Notes: generated by a model not told the origin, from the sequence alone. 64,000 nucleotides of DNA from Acidithiobacillus ferrooxidans ATCC 23270 (GCF_000021485.1 NC_011761.1:960001-1024000); one strand, 5' to 3'; positions 42,567 through 50,730 are shown, numbered from the stretch's first letter. A program made the numbers and translations.

Positions 42567-42755
42567 ATGGGATTTGGTGGATGCAACACGGAAAAAACCA
42601 GCCAACTCGCGGTCGAGATCGCGCGGCTGATGCGTGAGGGTGCCGCTGGCAAGGAAAAGGCGAGGGCGCTGTTGCAGGCGGCCATGTCGGCTCCGGCCCC
42701 GGGTACGCTGAATGGCGGAAACTTGGCGCATCGCGGTGCGAAAAGAGCCGGCTGA
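42567..42755 (+). CDS. Small protein of unknown function
   Basis: A 62-residue frame starting ATG 42567 with AGAGAGG ten bases before. It carries the helix TSQLAVEIARLMREGAAGKEKARALLQAAM. Its stop overlaps the next ATG (TGATG). The upstream DNA is cut by the IS110 copy. A frame that joins the short ATG-GCT-TT left of the element (40982) to this one would add about ten residues, so the gene may have been clipped. Confidence 0.6.
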   Translation: MGFGGCNTEKTSQLAVEIARLMREGAAGKEKARALLQAAMSAPAPGTLNGGNLAHRGAKRAG

Positions 42756-43066
42756 TGGCGAACATTCAGCATGTTGCTACTCGTATTTTTCGGCATGTCG
42801 ATGCCGGGCACCTGCCTGCTGGTTATGCGCTCGCCATGGGTGCGCTGGTCGATGCTTATGATGATGACCCGGATTTTCACGAATGGGCGGATGCGGTCCC
42901 GGGGAGCGCTGTCGAGAAATTGATGGCCTGCATGGTGCGCAACGGCGCATGGAGTAACCAGGAATGGCTGCGGGAATATGTGCGGGTTTGCACCCTGCAA
43001 GGGGTTTGCACCCTGCAAGGGGTTTGCACCCTGCAAGGGGAAGCATTAAAGGAGAGTGCGGCATGA
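42755..43066 (+). CDS. Unknown small protein with threefold VCTLQG repeat
   Basis: A 103-residue protein, helical in the first 80 residues (RIFRHVDAGHLPAGYALAMGALVDAY), ending in three exact copies of VCTLQG from an 18-base DNA repeat and then EALKESAA. It overlaps neighbours on both sides by stop/start codons. No family. Confidence 0.65.
   Translation: MANIQHVATRIFRHVDAGHLPAGYALAMGALVDAYDDDPDFHEWADAVPGSAVEKLMACMVRNGAWSNQEWLREYVRVCTLQGVCTLQGVCTLQGEALKESAA
42984..43037 (+). repeat. Three tandem 18-base repeats in the 42755 gene
   Basis: GGGTTTGCACCCTGCAAG occurs three times in a row. Each unit contains the inverted pair TTGCA/TGCAA around CCC and codes for six residues. It is a candidate for slippage. 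Confidence 0.85.
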
Positions 43067-43296
43067 GCATCCCTTATATGATTGGGTGGCGTACAATGGC
43101 CAAAACTCCAGAATCTGACCAGCATGGCCGCCGCCTGCATGGCCGCGACACATCAAGTCTGCGCGCAGAAGATAGCGGTAGGACGGCGTTGCGGACCGTT
43201 GGCTGGAGCATCGCCACATTCGGTGCCGGTGCGATTCTGGGATGGGCGGCTACACGGAAAGCATCGGCACTGGAACCGGAAGATGATGCATCTTGA
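43063..43296 (+). CDS. Small protein with one membrane helix
   Basis: A 77-residue protein with a basic N-terminal half and a C-terminal hydrophobic segment (VGWSIATFGAGAILGWAATRKA). ATG 43063 overlaps the preceding stop (ATGA). No family was recognised. Confidence 0.6.
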   Translation: MSIPYMIGWRTMAKTPESDQHGRRLHGRDTSSLRAEDSGRTALRTVGWSIATFGAGAILGWAATRKASALEPEDDAS

Positions 43297-43525
43297 GCCT
43301 GCCACGGTGACTCGTCCGGTTGCACAAGCGGTGGCGCGATATCAAGCGGTTGTGGCCCAGATTCGTGCCGGCGATGCCGCGATAGCGGCGCGCATCCATG
43401 CCGACAAACAGGTGGCTGGCACCGAACCGGCAAAGCCATCCGCAGGAAAAGCTCATGCGCCTTCATCACCAGGTCCATTTGCGAACACCACGAAAGAGGT
43501 TAATACTTCCAGTATCAGGCCATAA
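43283..43525 (+). CDS. Small Ala-rich protein of unknown function
   Basis: An 80-residue protein (starts ATG 43283 or 43286) with an Ala-rich helix (VAQAVARYQAVVAQIRAGDAAIAARIHADKQ) and a Pro/Ser-rich end. It overlaps the previous gene by 14 bases and precedes the HtpX-like gene by 11. Confidence 0.55.
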   Translation: MMHLEPATVTRPVAQAVARYQAVVAQIRAGDAAIAARIHADKQVAGTEPAKPSAGKAHAPSSPGPFANTTKEVNTSSIRP

Positions 43526-43536
43526 GGAGGTCCATT

Positions 43537-44358
43537 ATGCGTTCCTTGAAAGCACTTGCACTGATGTTCGCGGTCAATCTGTTGTTCGTCGTGACCTTGT
43601 CCGCTGCGCTGGCGATTTTCCATGTGCGAATGCACCTGGTCGGCTTCGCGTTGCTCTTTGGGTTTGGCGGAGCGTTTTTGTCCCTGTTTCTGTCGAAGTG
43701 GCTGGTCAAGCGCATGTTCCACATGGTCCAGGTTCACCAGGGCGATACTGGTGTGAATGGCCAGGTTTGGCAGCTTGCCGCCGAGACGGCGCAAAAAGCC
43801 CAGTTGCCCATGCCTGAGATCTGGATTTACGCCGATGATCGGCCCAATGCTTTCGCTACGGGCGCCACCCGGCACAGCGCCATGATCGCGGTCAGTACGG
43901 GACTGCTCAATCTCCTGGATGCTGGCACGCTGCGGTCGGTATTGGGCCATGAGATGGGCCATATTGCCAACGGCGACATGCTCAGCACCACCTTGCTCAT
44001 GGGTCTCATGAACAGCTACGTGATCTGGATGGGCAATCTTGCCGGCCGGTACCTGGGCAACAACGTCCTGACACAGCTCGTGATCACCATTGCTTTCGAG
44101 ATTGGCCTGTCGTTCCTGGCGCTCATTCCGATCACCGCATACTCGCGGCATCGGGAATATGGCGCGGATGCGTTCTCTGCCCGGCTGTGGGGCAAGGAGT
44201 CGATGATCAATGCCTTGCGGCGCCTGGAAAGCGCGCCGGTAGAGGTGAACCCGCGCAAGGATGCGCTGGCCACGGCCTACATCCACGGCCCCATGGGGGG
44301 CTTGTTTGCAACGCATCCCAACATGGAAAAGCGGATCGCCGCAATCCGGGCGCTGTGA
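43537..44358 (+). CDS. htpX: HtpX-like M48 metalloprotease
   Basis: A 273-residue inner-membrane zinc protease. The zinc site HEMGH is at residues 138-142 (VLGHEMGHIANGD) and the third ligand Glu is in YSRHREYGADAFSARL. Two N-terminal transmembrane helices and two after the active site give the HtpX topology. It removes misfolded membrane proteins. Its role beside transfer genes could be quality control of the envelope complex. AAGGAGGTCC at 43524 supports ATG 43537. A strong terminator follows. Confidence 0.93.
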   Translation: MRSLKALALMFAVNLLFVVTLSAALAIFHVRMHLVGFALLFGFGGAFLSLFLSKWLVKRMFHMVQVHQGDTGVNGQVWQLAAETAQKAQLPMPEIWIYADDRPNAFATGATRHSAMIAVSTGLLNLLDAGTLRSVLGHEMGHIANGDMLSTTLLMGLMNSYVIWMGNLAGRYLGNNVLTQLVITIAFEIGLSFLALIPITAYSRHREYGADAFSARLWGKESMINALRRLESAPVEVNPRKDALATAYIHGPMGGLFATHPNMEKRIAAIRAL

Positions 44359-44380
44359 TCAGCAATCCGATCCGGAAACC

Positions 44381-44400
44381 GCCGCCTTCGGGCGGCTTTT
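44381..44400 (+). terminator. Intrinsic terminator after htpX
   Basis: GCCGCC-TTCG-GGCGGC (44381-44396) followed by TTTT. A GC-rich stem with tetraloop ends the unit 42567-44358. Confidence 0.85.
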
Positions 44401-44427
44401 CTGTCTCAAAGCTTGCGCCTTATAAAA

Positions 44428-44438
44428 TAGTATATTAA
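44428..44438 (+). promoter_or_regulatory. TAGTATATTAA element before the phosphatase gene
   Basis: TAGTATATTAA (hexamer TATATT at 44431-44436) lies 34 bases before ATG 44470 and just after the htpX terminator. No convincing -35. Confidence 0.5.
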
Positions 44439-44469
44439 AATAAATGGCAGATACGAAAGTGGAGATTCC

Positions 44470-45354
44470 ATGTTTCTCACCAGCCAGCCAACCGTCATCC
44501 ATCACGCTGTCAACGCCCAGGGCCGAGATTTCATCGTGGGCGACCTCCATGGTTGCCGGTCCATGCTGGACGCGCTGCTGGGTCATGCTGGATTCGACAC
44601 CGCCAGGGACCGTCTGTTTTCCGTCGGCGACCTGGTGGATCGCGGGCCTGATTCCATGGCGTGCCTCGATCTGCTCCTGGAGCCGTGGTTTTACCCGGTT
44701 CTGGGAAACCACGACGCCATGCTGATGGCGTGGATACTGAAGGACGATCAGGATCTGCGGGCCGACGTGTACGGGGGCGGATTTGCGCTCAACGGCGGTT
44801 TGCAATGGGCTGGCAGCCTGGGATCGTGGGCCAACGAGTTCCTGCCGTTGCTGCAGGCCATGCCGCTGGTGCGGGTGATTGGCCAGGATGTCGGCGCCAA
44901 CGACCGGTTTCATGTCGCGCATGCCGAGTTGCGTATGCCGGATGGCCGTGGATTTTCCAACGGCAACCTGGACGAGGAGGGCGCTCTGGCCTGGGATCTG
45001 GACCACTTCATCCCCGGCTTCGGGGACAACGGCGACTGGCGGGATCATGTTTTGTGGGGCCGGAGTTTGATTCACGACTTTCTGGGGCGCTCTCAGCGTG
45101 GTTCGGAGATGCCGGAAAAGCGAAATGGCGCGCTGTCTACCACCTATGTGGGGCACACCATCGTGCCGCCTACGTTTGGCCCTGGCCAGAACACGCCATT
45201 GCGTGTGCAAAGCCATGTGTTCCTGGATGGCGGGGCATTTAACGCGCCACAGAATGCGCGTTACGGGCTGGTCATCTGGTGCCACGGAGAAGATCGCGGC
45301 TGGCTGCTGAATAATCGGGGCGAGGTTGTTGATCTGGATGGAGACGCGAAATGA
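44470..45354 (+). CDS. PrpA/lambda-type serine-threonine phosphatase (metallophosphatase)
   Basis: A 294-residue metallophosphatase. The metal and phosphate motifs are FIVGDLHGCRSML (residue 24), FSVGDLVDRGPDSM (53) and PVLGNHDAML (79), with later His in ELRMPD and TTYVGHTIV. The set and spacing match PrpA and lambda phosphatase. It would remove phosphates from proteins or nucleotides and may counter host stress signalling. Its stop overlaps the next start codon. Confidence 0.93.
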   Translation: MFLTSQPTVIHHAVNAQGRDFIVGDLHGCRSMLDALLGHAGFDTARDRLFSVGDLVDRGPDSMACLDLLLEPWFYPVLGNHDAMLMAWILKDDQDLRADVYGGGFALNGGLQWAGSLGSWANEFLPLLQAMPLVRVIGQDVGANDRFHVAHAELRMPDGRGFSNGNLDEEGALAWDLDHFIPGFGDNGDWRDHVLWGRSLIHDFLGRSQRGSEMPEKRNGALSTTYVGHTIVPPTFGPGQNTPLRVQSHVFLDGGAFNAPQNARYGLVIWCHGEDRGWLLNNRGEVVDLDGDAK

Positions 45355-45723
45355 CCGAATACACCATCAAGGAAGAAAACGGCTGCACGTTTGTCTTTGG
45401 AGCTTTGCCGATCAGCGCGCTTGACAGGCTGACTCGCGGCAACCCCAAAGGCACTGTCCTGGATCCAAATTTGGCTCGGATGGCCGGAGCGAATTTCGCC
45501 TGGGGAAAGCCTGCGGACATTCGGCGGGCGAAGGATCAGTACCGGGGGGGTCGCCATCGATCGCGTAAGAAACGAGCCAAGGTCGTCTGAACTGGACGAA
45601 GCATCCATTCAATGGCTGGCCATTGGCGAGCAGGGCCGGTCTTCCCTGGCCATCTTCTGGCGGATCAACGCGCATCTGCAGTTCCTGGACGCAAAGACTC
45701 CCTTGACATCCTCCTCGCCCTAA
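45351..45723 (+). pseudogene. Frameshifted, truncated paralogue of the 47484 gene
   Basis: From ATG 45351 the frame reads MTEYTIKEENGCTFVFGA, LARMAGANFAWGKPADIRRAKDQYR, close to the start of the 47484 protein (MTEFTVKEENGCTFVFGA ... NFAWGNPEDLQRAKPEYR). At a run of seven G (45544-45550) the frame shifts, and the next frame continues the match (AIDRVRNEPRSSELDEASIQWLAIGEQGRSSLAIFWR). The match stops at about 45695, where a hairpin-bearing sequence begins. Either a phase-variable tract, a decay product or a sequencing error. Confidence 0.75.
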
Positions 45724-45738
45724 AGAACGAGGATTCCT
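45701..45738 (+). other. Hairpin resembling an IS200/IS605-type element end
   Basis: CCTTGACATCCTCCTCGCCC-TAAAGAACGAGGATTCC: CCTCG (45713-45717) pairs with CGAGG (45728-45732), and ATCCTC pairs with GAGGAT in an alternative fold. The layout resembles the subterminal hairpins I know at ends of IS200/IS605-OrfB elements, but no transposase is nearby. It sits exactly where the paralogue frame breaks off. Confidence 0.35.
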
Positions 45739-45777
45739 TTGTTACGATATTTCCGTGCCTAAGGAGCGAGCAAAACA

Positions 45778-46014
45778 ATGAACGTGCGCACAGTAAGATT
45801 GGCAATGTTAACAGGTGTCTACTTGATCGCCATAGTTTTGTTTTTGATTTTACGGCTAGTCGATCACTATTCAATTTTTACCTCCCTGTTTGTTACAGGG
45901 ATTGTGCTTTTTGGTTTTACCTTCGCCTGGTTTCTTGCTGGTGGAATGGCTGTTAAATACGAAACCATGCGAGAGAAACAAACATTAGACAAGGAGGCAC
46001 CAGAACATGAGTGA
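45778..46014 (+). CDS. Small two-pass membrane protein
   Basis: A 78-residue protein with two hydrophobic helices (LAMLTGVYLIAIVLFLILRLV and FVTGIVLFGFTFAWFLAGGMAV) and a charged tail. AAGGAGCG at about 45762 supports ATG 45778. It overlaps the next gene by eight bases. Confidence 0.65.
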   Translation: MNVRTVRLAMLTGVYLIAIVLFLILRLVDHYSIFTSLFVTGIVLFGFTFAWFLAGGMAVKYETMREKQTLDKEAPEHE

Positions 46015-46258
46015 CAAAACAATGGGCAGCGAACGATACGACATCGACCGAGAAAAGGTTGTGCGATTTGCGGTACATCAGTTGATGGAGTCGCAGGCGC
46101 AGGACTGGCAAGAAGTACAGACTGCATTGGCGGAGAATACCTGTTTTCGTGGCTGGATCTACCAGGAATCAGGTGGCGTAGAAGAAGAAGCCATTGTCAT
46201 CATACAGGATGTAATTCGTGAGGCAGAATCTCGAATTGGTGCGGATCTTCCGTATTGA
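46007..46258 (+). CDS. Small acidic protein of unknown function
   Basis: An 83-residue soluble protein, helical and acidic (VVRFAVHQLMESQAQDWQEVQTALAE, EEEAIVIIQDVIREAESRI). It overlaps the membrane-protein gene. No family was recognised. Confidence 0.6.
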   Translation: MSDKTMGSERYDIDREKVVRFAVHQLMESQAQDWQEVQTALAENTCFRGWIYQESGGVEEEAIVIIQDVIREAESRIGADLPY

Positions 46259-46259
46259 T

Positions 46260-46487
46260 ATGGCCACCAGATTAAGCGTGAAGCGCATACATCGAGGCCG
46301 GTACAAAATTGGCGATTATTGGATTCTTCAGCAATCAAGGCGCCGATGGGTGGTGGTCTATGAGTTTCCGAACAACTCTATTCCCGCCGATATGACTTAC
46401 ATAGATGTGATGCGCTCTTACCGGGAAGCTCGGGATGTGGCCTTTCATGAAGCAGAATCAGACGCAAAAAAAGAGATGCAAACCTAG
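46260..46487 (+). CDS. Small basic protein of unknown function
   Basis: A 75-residue protein from ATG 46260: basic N-terminus (MATRLSVKRIHRGRYKIGDYWILQQ), strand-rich middle RRRWVVVYEFP and a C-terminal helix. A ribosome site is weak, and an earlier in-frame ATG at 46218 overlaps the previous gene. No family. Confidence 0.55.
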   Translation: MATRLSVKRIHRGRYKIGDYWILQQSRRRWVVVYEFPNNSIPADMTYIDVMRSYREARDVAFHEAESDAKKEMQT

Positions 46488-46533
46488 CTGGCCACTGAAT
46501 GGGCGCTCGAATATAAGCAGGAGGAAGTTAATC

Positions 46534-47487
46534 ATGGCAAAACGTAAATTTCACATGAAGCAGGCGGAGATGGCGGGCAACTGGATTGGTCTCAAATTCC
46601 GGACTTATATTGACTCTGAGAAGCCTGCGGTGGCCTTATCCGACCCCATCATCACCAGTGTTTGTGGGGATGAGATAGAGTATGGAAAGTTGTTTGCTTA
46701 TTGCTTCCGCCGTTTTGGTTACCCAAACCGAGGCTGGGATGATTACAAAGAGCTTGTTTCTTACCGCCTCACGACACCGCATCCGGACATGGTGTTGAGA
46801 ATTACGCCGTATGTCGGGAACATATCGGTTATCAGTGTGCAATTCATGGTGGAGCGCGGGGCGTATATGGCTATTGAAGCCTATGCGGAGCGTGATCGCA
46901 TGGCCTGGGAAGGTCGGTCTTTGGATTATGCTGAGAAACAGGGGCTTCCTAACTGGATGCCTGAGTGGGTCAACATCTTCAACACGGAATTTCGTGCGGC
47001 ATTTCCTGACGTTTCTTATGCAGATAACTGGCGTCAGGCCGTCAATTTCTACTACCAATATGGCGAAAAGGGGTCCCGTCCTTACGAGCTGACTGATCGT
47101 CTTGTCCAGTTCCGCAAAAAACTACACGATGATTATGCTCAGATCGAGCGATGGCCAGCCTATTACATGCGCCCGGCCGACGTGAAGGATTGGAACGAAG
47201 ACGATCCGCTCAAGCCGTTTGCGCAGGCGGCGATGGTGGCGCTGGAAGATCTGCGCACACCCGTCGGCGTGCGCGACCAGTCCATCAATGCGTTCGGTGA
47301 GGTCGAATCGGGACGTGCCGACGTGAATGTCTCACCCAGCGCGGGGTATCCCTCTGGCGCCCTGGGAAACAGCGCGCCCAAAGAATTTGCCGAACTGCAC
47401 ACGTTGATTTTGAAGCTGGGTAAAGGTAATGCCAAACGGGGCATCAAGAAAGCCATGTTGATCATTGGCGACGGAGCAGCGAAATGA
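46534..47487 (+). CDS. Conserved-looking protein of unknown function
   Basis: A 317-residue soluble protein. AGGAGG at about 46520 and spacing support ATG 46534. The N-terminal region GNWIGLKFRTYIDSEKPAVALSDPIIT may be a strand-rich domain, and the middle is aromatic (WDDYKELVSYRLTTPHPDMVLRI). No motif that I can name. It overlaps the 47484 gene (TGAATGA type) and is in one operon with it. Confidence 0.6.
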   Translation: MAKRKFHMKQAEMAGNWIGLKFRTYIDSEKPAVALSDPIITSVCGDEIEYGKLFAYCFRRFGYPNRGWDDYKELVSYRLTTPHPDMVLRITPYVGNISVISVQFMVERGAYMAIEAYAERDRMAWEGRSLDYAEKQGLPNWMPEWVNIFNTEFRAAFPDVSYADNWRQAVNFYYQYGEKGSRPYELTDRLVQFRKKLHDDYAQIERWPAYYMRPADVKDWNEDDPLKPFAQAAMVALEDLRTPVGVRDQSINAFGEVESGRADVNVSPSAGYPSGALGNSAPKEFAELHTLILKLGKGNAKRGIKKAMLIIGDGAAK

Positions 47488-48092
47488 CTGAATTCACCGT
47501 CAAGGAAGAAAACGGATGCACGTTCGTGTTTGGAGCCATGTCCATCCAGATGTTGGTGCGCATCACGGGTAAGGACGCGAAAGGCAAGGTCATGGATACG
47601 GATCTGGCTCGCATGGCAGGCGCTAACTTTGCCTGGGGGAATCCAGAGGATTTGCAGAGGGCCAAACCTGAATATCGGCAACTTGCCATGGATCGGGTCA
47701 AAAGCAATCCCGTCGCTGGAAAGCTGCGCGATGCAGAAATTGAGTGGCTGGCCGTGGGGGAACAGGGGCGGTCCTCACAGGCGATCTTCTGGAAGGTTAG
47801 GGCGGACCTGATGTTCCCGGATGGGAAACGACCGGAAGACACTGCCTACCCATTGGATCCGTCGGATTTGGGCCGTTGCCGCAAACTGCTGGAGCAAGTG
47901 CCCAGCGTAAATGAAAAGTTTGTCCAGGTGATGGGAACCATGGCTGGGCCGGTATGGGCGGGCCTGGTGGAGAATTGGGAGTGTCTGTGCGCCACCATGG
48001 ACCGTGAGGCGCCGACGTGGCGGGAAGGTGTTGGGATGGCTGAGGAAACCTATCGGCTTATGCAGGAGATTATCGCGGAGGCGGAAAAGTGA
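47484..48092 (+). CDS. Unknown protein, intact relative of the 45351 pseudogene
   Basis: A 202-residue protein starting MTEFTVKEENGCTFVFGAM with conserved blocks LARMAGANFAWGNPEDLQRA and EWLAVGEQGRSSQAIFWKV. The C-terminus adds two helices not present in the truncated paralogue. No family was recognised. ATG 47484 overlaps the preceding stop. Confidence 0.65.
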   Translation: MTEFTVKEENGCTFVFGAMSIQMLVRITGKDAKGKVMDTDLARMAGANFAWGNPEDLQRAKPEYRQLAMDRVKSNPVAGKLRDAEIEWLAVGEQGRSSQAIFWKVRADLMFPDGKRPEDTAYPLDPSDLGRCRKLLEQVPSVNEKFVQVMGTMAGPVWAGLVENWECLCATMDREAPTWREGVGMAEETYRLMQEIIAEAEK

Positions 48093-48141
48093 CCATATGG
48101 GGTGCGCGATAAACTGCCTATTAGTTAGGGAAAATTCAACC

Positions 48142-48399
48142 ATGACGGTATATGTAGACAACGAACAGATACAGTGGCGCGGAAAGCTGTGGTGCCACAT
48201 GGTCGCCGATACGTTGCCCGAATTGCATGAGTTCGCTCAGAAACTTGGGCTTCGCCGTTCCTGGTTTCAAGATCACGGCCAATATTGGCATTACGATATA
48301 ACGGTGAGCAAAAGGAACATGGCATTGGCCCTCGGCGCGGTTCCAGGAGATAAACGGACTATCGTCACTTGTGCCAAGAAGCTCAAGGAAGAAAACTAA
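48142..48399 (+). CDS. DUF4031-family protein
   Basis: An 85-residue protein with the family pattern MTVYVDNEQIQWRGKLWCHMVADTLPELHEFAQKLGLRRSWFQDHGQYWHYDITVSKRNMALALGAV. His, Trp and Asp in SWFQDHG...HYDIT are the conserved set. DUF4031 proteins are common in phages and mobile elements and lack an assigned function. Confidence 0.88.
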   Translation: MTVYVDNEQIQWRGKLWCHMVADTLPELHEFAQKLGLRRSWFQDHGQYWHYDITVSKRNMALALGAVPGDKRTIVTCAKKLKEEN

Positions 48400-48422
48400 A
48401 CAAACACAAGAGAGGAACAGTC

Positions 48423-48851
48423 ATGAGCCTTGAAAACACCGCTATCAACGATCGGCTGCATGCCGCTGGATACAAAACGGCCAGCAAATCAATAAATACA
48501 CGCGAGCGACGATCCGTAGATCGTAACGGCATTCCTATGGATAGGAAACCGCTATTGCCGAATGATCGCTTCGTCATGGTTTCTGGCCGAGTTACAACGC
48601 CATATCAGAAACAAAAAGGGTTGCATTATGCAATACAATGGTTGATTGACAATGCTATAGCAGAAGCCATATCTAACAATGACGGCTTTAACATGCTTCA
48701 GTTTCAGCAAATTTCAGCAAAAAAGCCAACTACGGCCGATTTGGATTGTTTGACCATGTACCTCTTTGACGTGCAGCCATACGCCGGCATGGTCGGCGCT
48801 GGTAGAGCGTTGGGGTGCCTTGTGCGCAACATCGCGGAGGCGGAGAAGTGA
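48423..48851 (+). CDS. Protein of unknown function
   Basis: A 142-residue protein with a basic N-terminal half (SINTRERRSVDRNGIPMDRKPLLPNDRFVMVSG) and helices after that. AGAGAGGAAC upstream supports ATG 48423. Its stop overlaps the next start (GTGA). No family. Confidence 0.55.
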   Translation: MSLENTAINDRLHAAGYKTASKSINTRERRSVDRNGIPMDRKPLLPNDRFVMVSGRVTTPYQKQKGLHYAIQWLIDNAIAEAISNNDGFNMLQFQQISAKKPTTADLDCLTMYLFDVQPYAGMVGAGRALGCLVRNIAEAEK

Positions 48852-49216
48852 CCACCAATATCAGGCAATGCAACCGTATCATGTCCATCGGTGATGACCA
48901 TGGCGACAACGAGGCCACCATGCGCTGTCAGTTGCCCATGGGCCACGATGGCCCGCACCAGGAGACCTATGAAAGCTGCAGCCATGGAAAAGTGACAGTC
49001 AGTTTTGAGAAAGGGTTCACGCCGGTTCGTATGGAGCGAGTGAAGCACATGGTGCCGGATGGGGAGACCTGCCAGTTTGCCGATGGGCGCAACTGTCCGT
49101 TTCTGGCGTTCATTGGCATGGATGACGAATGCAAGGAGTTTGCCTGTTATCTCTCTGGAGATATCTGCGGTGGGTCGCGGTTTTACCCGAATGAATTTCA
49201 CAAGGGGTGCGATTGA
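48848..49216 (+). CDS. Cysteine/histidine-rich protein, likely zinc-binding
   Basis: A 122-residue protein with MRCQLPMGHDGPHQ, a Cys-X3-Gly-His-X-Gly-Pro-His pattern seen in zinc-binding phage proteins, and further Cys in ETCQFADGRNCPFLAF, DDECKEFACYLSGDICGG. GTG 48848 overlaps the previous stop. Nucleic acid or metal binding is possible; function unknown. Confidence 0.65.
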   Translation: MTTNIRQCNRIMSIGDDHGDNEATMRCQLPMGHDGPHQETYESCSHGKVTVSFEKGFTPVRMERVKHMVPDGETCQFADGRNCPFLAFIGMDDECKEFACYLSGDICGGSRFYPNEFHKGCD

Positions 49217-49458
49217 TGAACAACAGCAAATATCAACCACCATTTCTGCGCCGAATCCATGAACGAGAAGCGGCGAGAAAAGAGGCGGCAAGGAGGGAGG
49301 CGGAGGAGGCTGCCAAAAGGCGCAAAATAGTGCTTGCCCTGGATATCTGTATGGCAGTGCTTAAAACGGGGCAAGTGCAGACTTGCCAGCATCGCCCGCG
49401 TCGAGCGCGGAAAAAGGATTTACTCAGCCATCTTGGCGACCTCTTTTTTGGAGAATAA
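49216..49458 (+). CDS. Small very basic helical protein
   Basis: An 80-residue protein: an Arg/Ala/Glu-rich helix (REAARKEAARREAEEAAKRRKIVLALDI) and a basic C-terminus with RPRRARKKD. ATG 49216 overlaps the preceding stop. DNA or RNA contact is possible, no more. Confidence 0.55.
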   Translation: MNNSKYQPPFLRRIHEREAARKEAARREAEEAAKRRKIVLALDICMAVLKTGQVQTCQHRPRRARKKDLLSHLGDLFFGE

Positions 49459-49463
49459 TTATC

Positions 49464-49790
49464 ATGAGCAAGCCCACCGAACTTACTGTCCATACCGTGC
49501 GCAGCACCAAACGCGGATCCGACCACTACGGATCATGCGAAGTCTGCGGAAACGAATGCTCCGAGCATTTCGTCGCCACGAACCGCCGCGTTTCGGTGCG
49601 CGATGACGGCCAGCATATCCTGGATGGCGGTACCAGCGGAACGTATGGGCACATGCATTGCCTGATCCAGCGTTTCGGCAACCTGGTGGCCCAGGACAGC
49701 CTGCAGAGGGACGGGAACGTCCTGCTGTTTCCGCAATGGGCCGTTGACCAGATCATGACGAAGTCGATGGGCGCGCGCCGGGCGGTTTGA
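49464..49790 (+). CDS. Small protein with CXXC motif
   Basis: A 108-residue protein with the zinc-like knuckle CEVCGNECSEHF and a later HMHC (GTYGHMHCLIQRFGN). GGAGA at 49450 supports ATG 49464. Likely a metal-binding phage/plasmid accessory protein of unknown role. Confidence 0.6.
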   Translation: MSKPTELTVHTVRSTKRGSDHYGSCEVCGNECSEHFVATNRRVSVRDDGQHILDGGTSGTYGHMHCLIQRFGNLVAQDSLQRDGNVLLFPQWAVDQIMTKSMGARRAV

Positions 49791-49810
49791 CCAACATAAG
49801 GAGATTCACC

Positions 49811-50182
49811 ATGGAAAAAAGGCGACGAAAGATGGATGTGGCAAATATGGTCGCATCGACAAAGCTCTCCCAGAGTCGTTTGAATGCCACCTTAAAGCTG
49901 GCGGAAAAATTTCAGGAAGATCCGCAAAAAACAGAACGACTTGCCGCGTCCTTGTGTATCCCCTGTTTTTACAGCAGTGCGTTAGGCGGGGCGGCCATAA
50001 CGCAGGAGCCCTGCATGTGTTGCGGGGCAGTGCAAATGTATGGAAGCACTAATACCGACGCGCTGTGTATGGATTGTGCGCAAGAAGCGCATCTGTGCAA
50101 GCACTGTGGCGGGGATGTGGAGTTGCGAACAGGACGTAAAAACTGGCCCCGTGCAAAAGATAGCGGAGTGCCGGCATTATGA
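49811..50182 (+). CDS. Protein with four CXXC-type zinc motifs
   Basis: A 123-residue protein with a basic helical N-terminus and Cys pairs CIPC, CMCCG, CMDC and CKHCGG, a zinc-ribbon-like arrangement. ATG 49811 chosen because AAGGAG lies at about 49797. It overlaps the deoxyribosyltransferase gene. A DNA or RNA adaptor role is conceivable. Confidence 0.6.
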   Translation: MEKRRRKMDVANMVASTKLSQSRLNATLKLAEKFQEDPQKTERLAASLCIPCFYSSALGGAAITQEPCMCCGAVQMYGSTNTDALCMDCAQEAHLCKHCGGDVELRTGRKNWPRAKDSGVPAL

Positions 50183-50730
50183 GCGGAAAGAAGCGTATCT
50201 ACATCGCCGGCCCCAATCTGTTTTACGCCAACTGGCCAACCTTTGCCTCCCAGGCCCAGACACTATGTGCCGAGCATGGCCTGGAGGCGATTCTGCCGGT
50301 GCCGGCCACCGTGCTGACGGGGCCTGGGGTCACTGAATCGTCCAATGCGGAGGCGGCCAACAAGGTGTTCCAGGCTTGCCTGAATGCGGTGCGAAGCGCC
50401 GATGGGGTCATCGCTAACCTGTCTTCATTCCGTGGGTCAGAGCCGGACAGTGGCACGGTCGTCGAATGCGCCGTAGCTCACACCCTGGGCATTCCGGTCA
50501 TCGGCTACACCAACGGCGATAATCCCCTCATCCGATCAGGAACGGACGCCGAAGGACGTGTATTAGCTGAGGACGGCGGCTGGATCGAGCAGTTCGGGCT
50601 TTCGCATAACGTCATGCTGCACGGCGTCTGCCTGGCTATCGTGGAGGATCCGCGAGAGGCGGTCTCCATGATGGCGGAACTGCTGGAGAGGCGAAAAAAA
50701 CACAGCAAGAAAGCTGTATCGGTTGATTAA
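50179..50730 (+). CDS. Nucleoside 2-deoxyribosyltransferase-like protein
   Basis: A 183-residue protein of the NDT/DUF-family fold. It has KRIYIAGPNLFYANW at the start, SADGVIANLSSFRGSEPDSGTVVECAVAHTLGIPVIGY in the middle with the catalytic Glu expected in DSGTVVEC, and HNVMLHG near the end. Members transfer deoxyribose between bases or hydrolyse nucleotides. On a mobile element it may scavenge or remove nucleotide signals, but the exact reaction is not proved. Confidence 0.9.
   Translation: MSGKKRIYIAGPNLFYANWPTFASQAQTLCAEHGLEAILPVPATVLTGPGVTESSNAEAANKVFQACLNAVRSADGVIANLSSFRGSEPDSGTVVECAVAHTLGIPVIGYTNGDNPLIRSGTDAEGRVLAEDGGWIEQFGLSHNVMLHGVCLAIVEDPREAVSMMAELLERRKKHSKKAVSVD

Noticed and set aside
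42984-43037. Tandem 18-base repeats as a CRISPR array
   Set aside because: The units follow each other directly with no spacers and are in frame in a gene.
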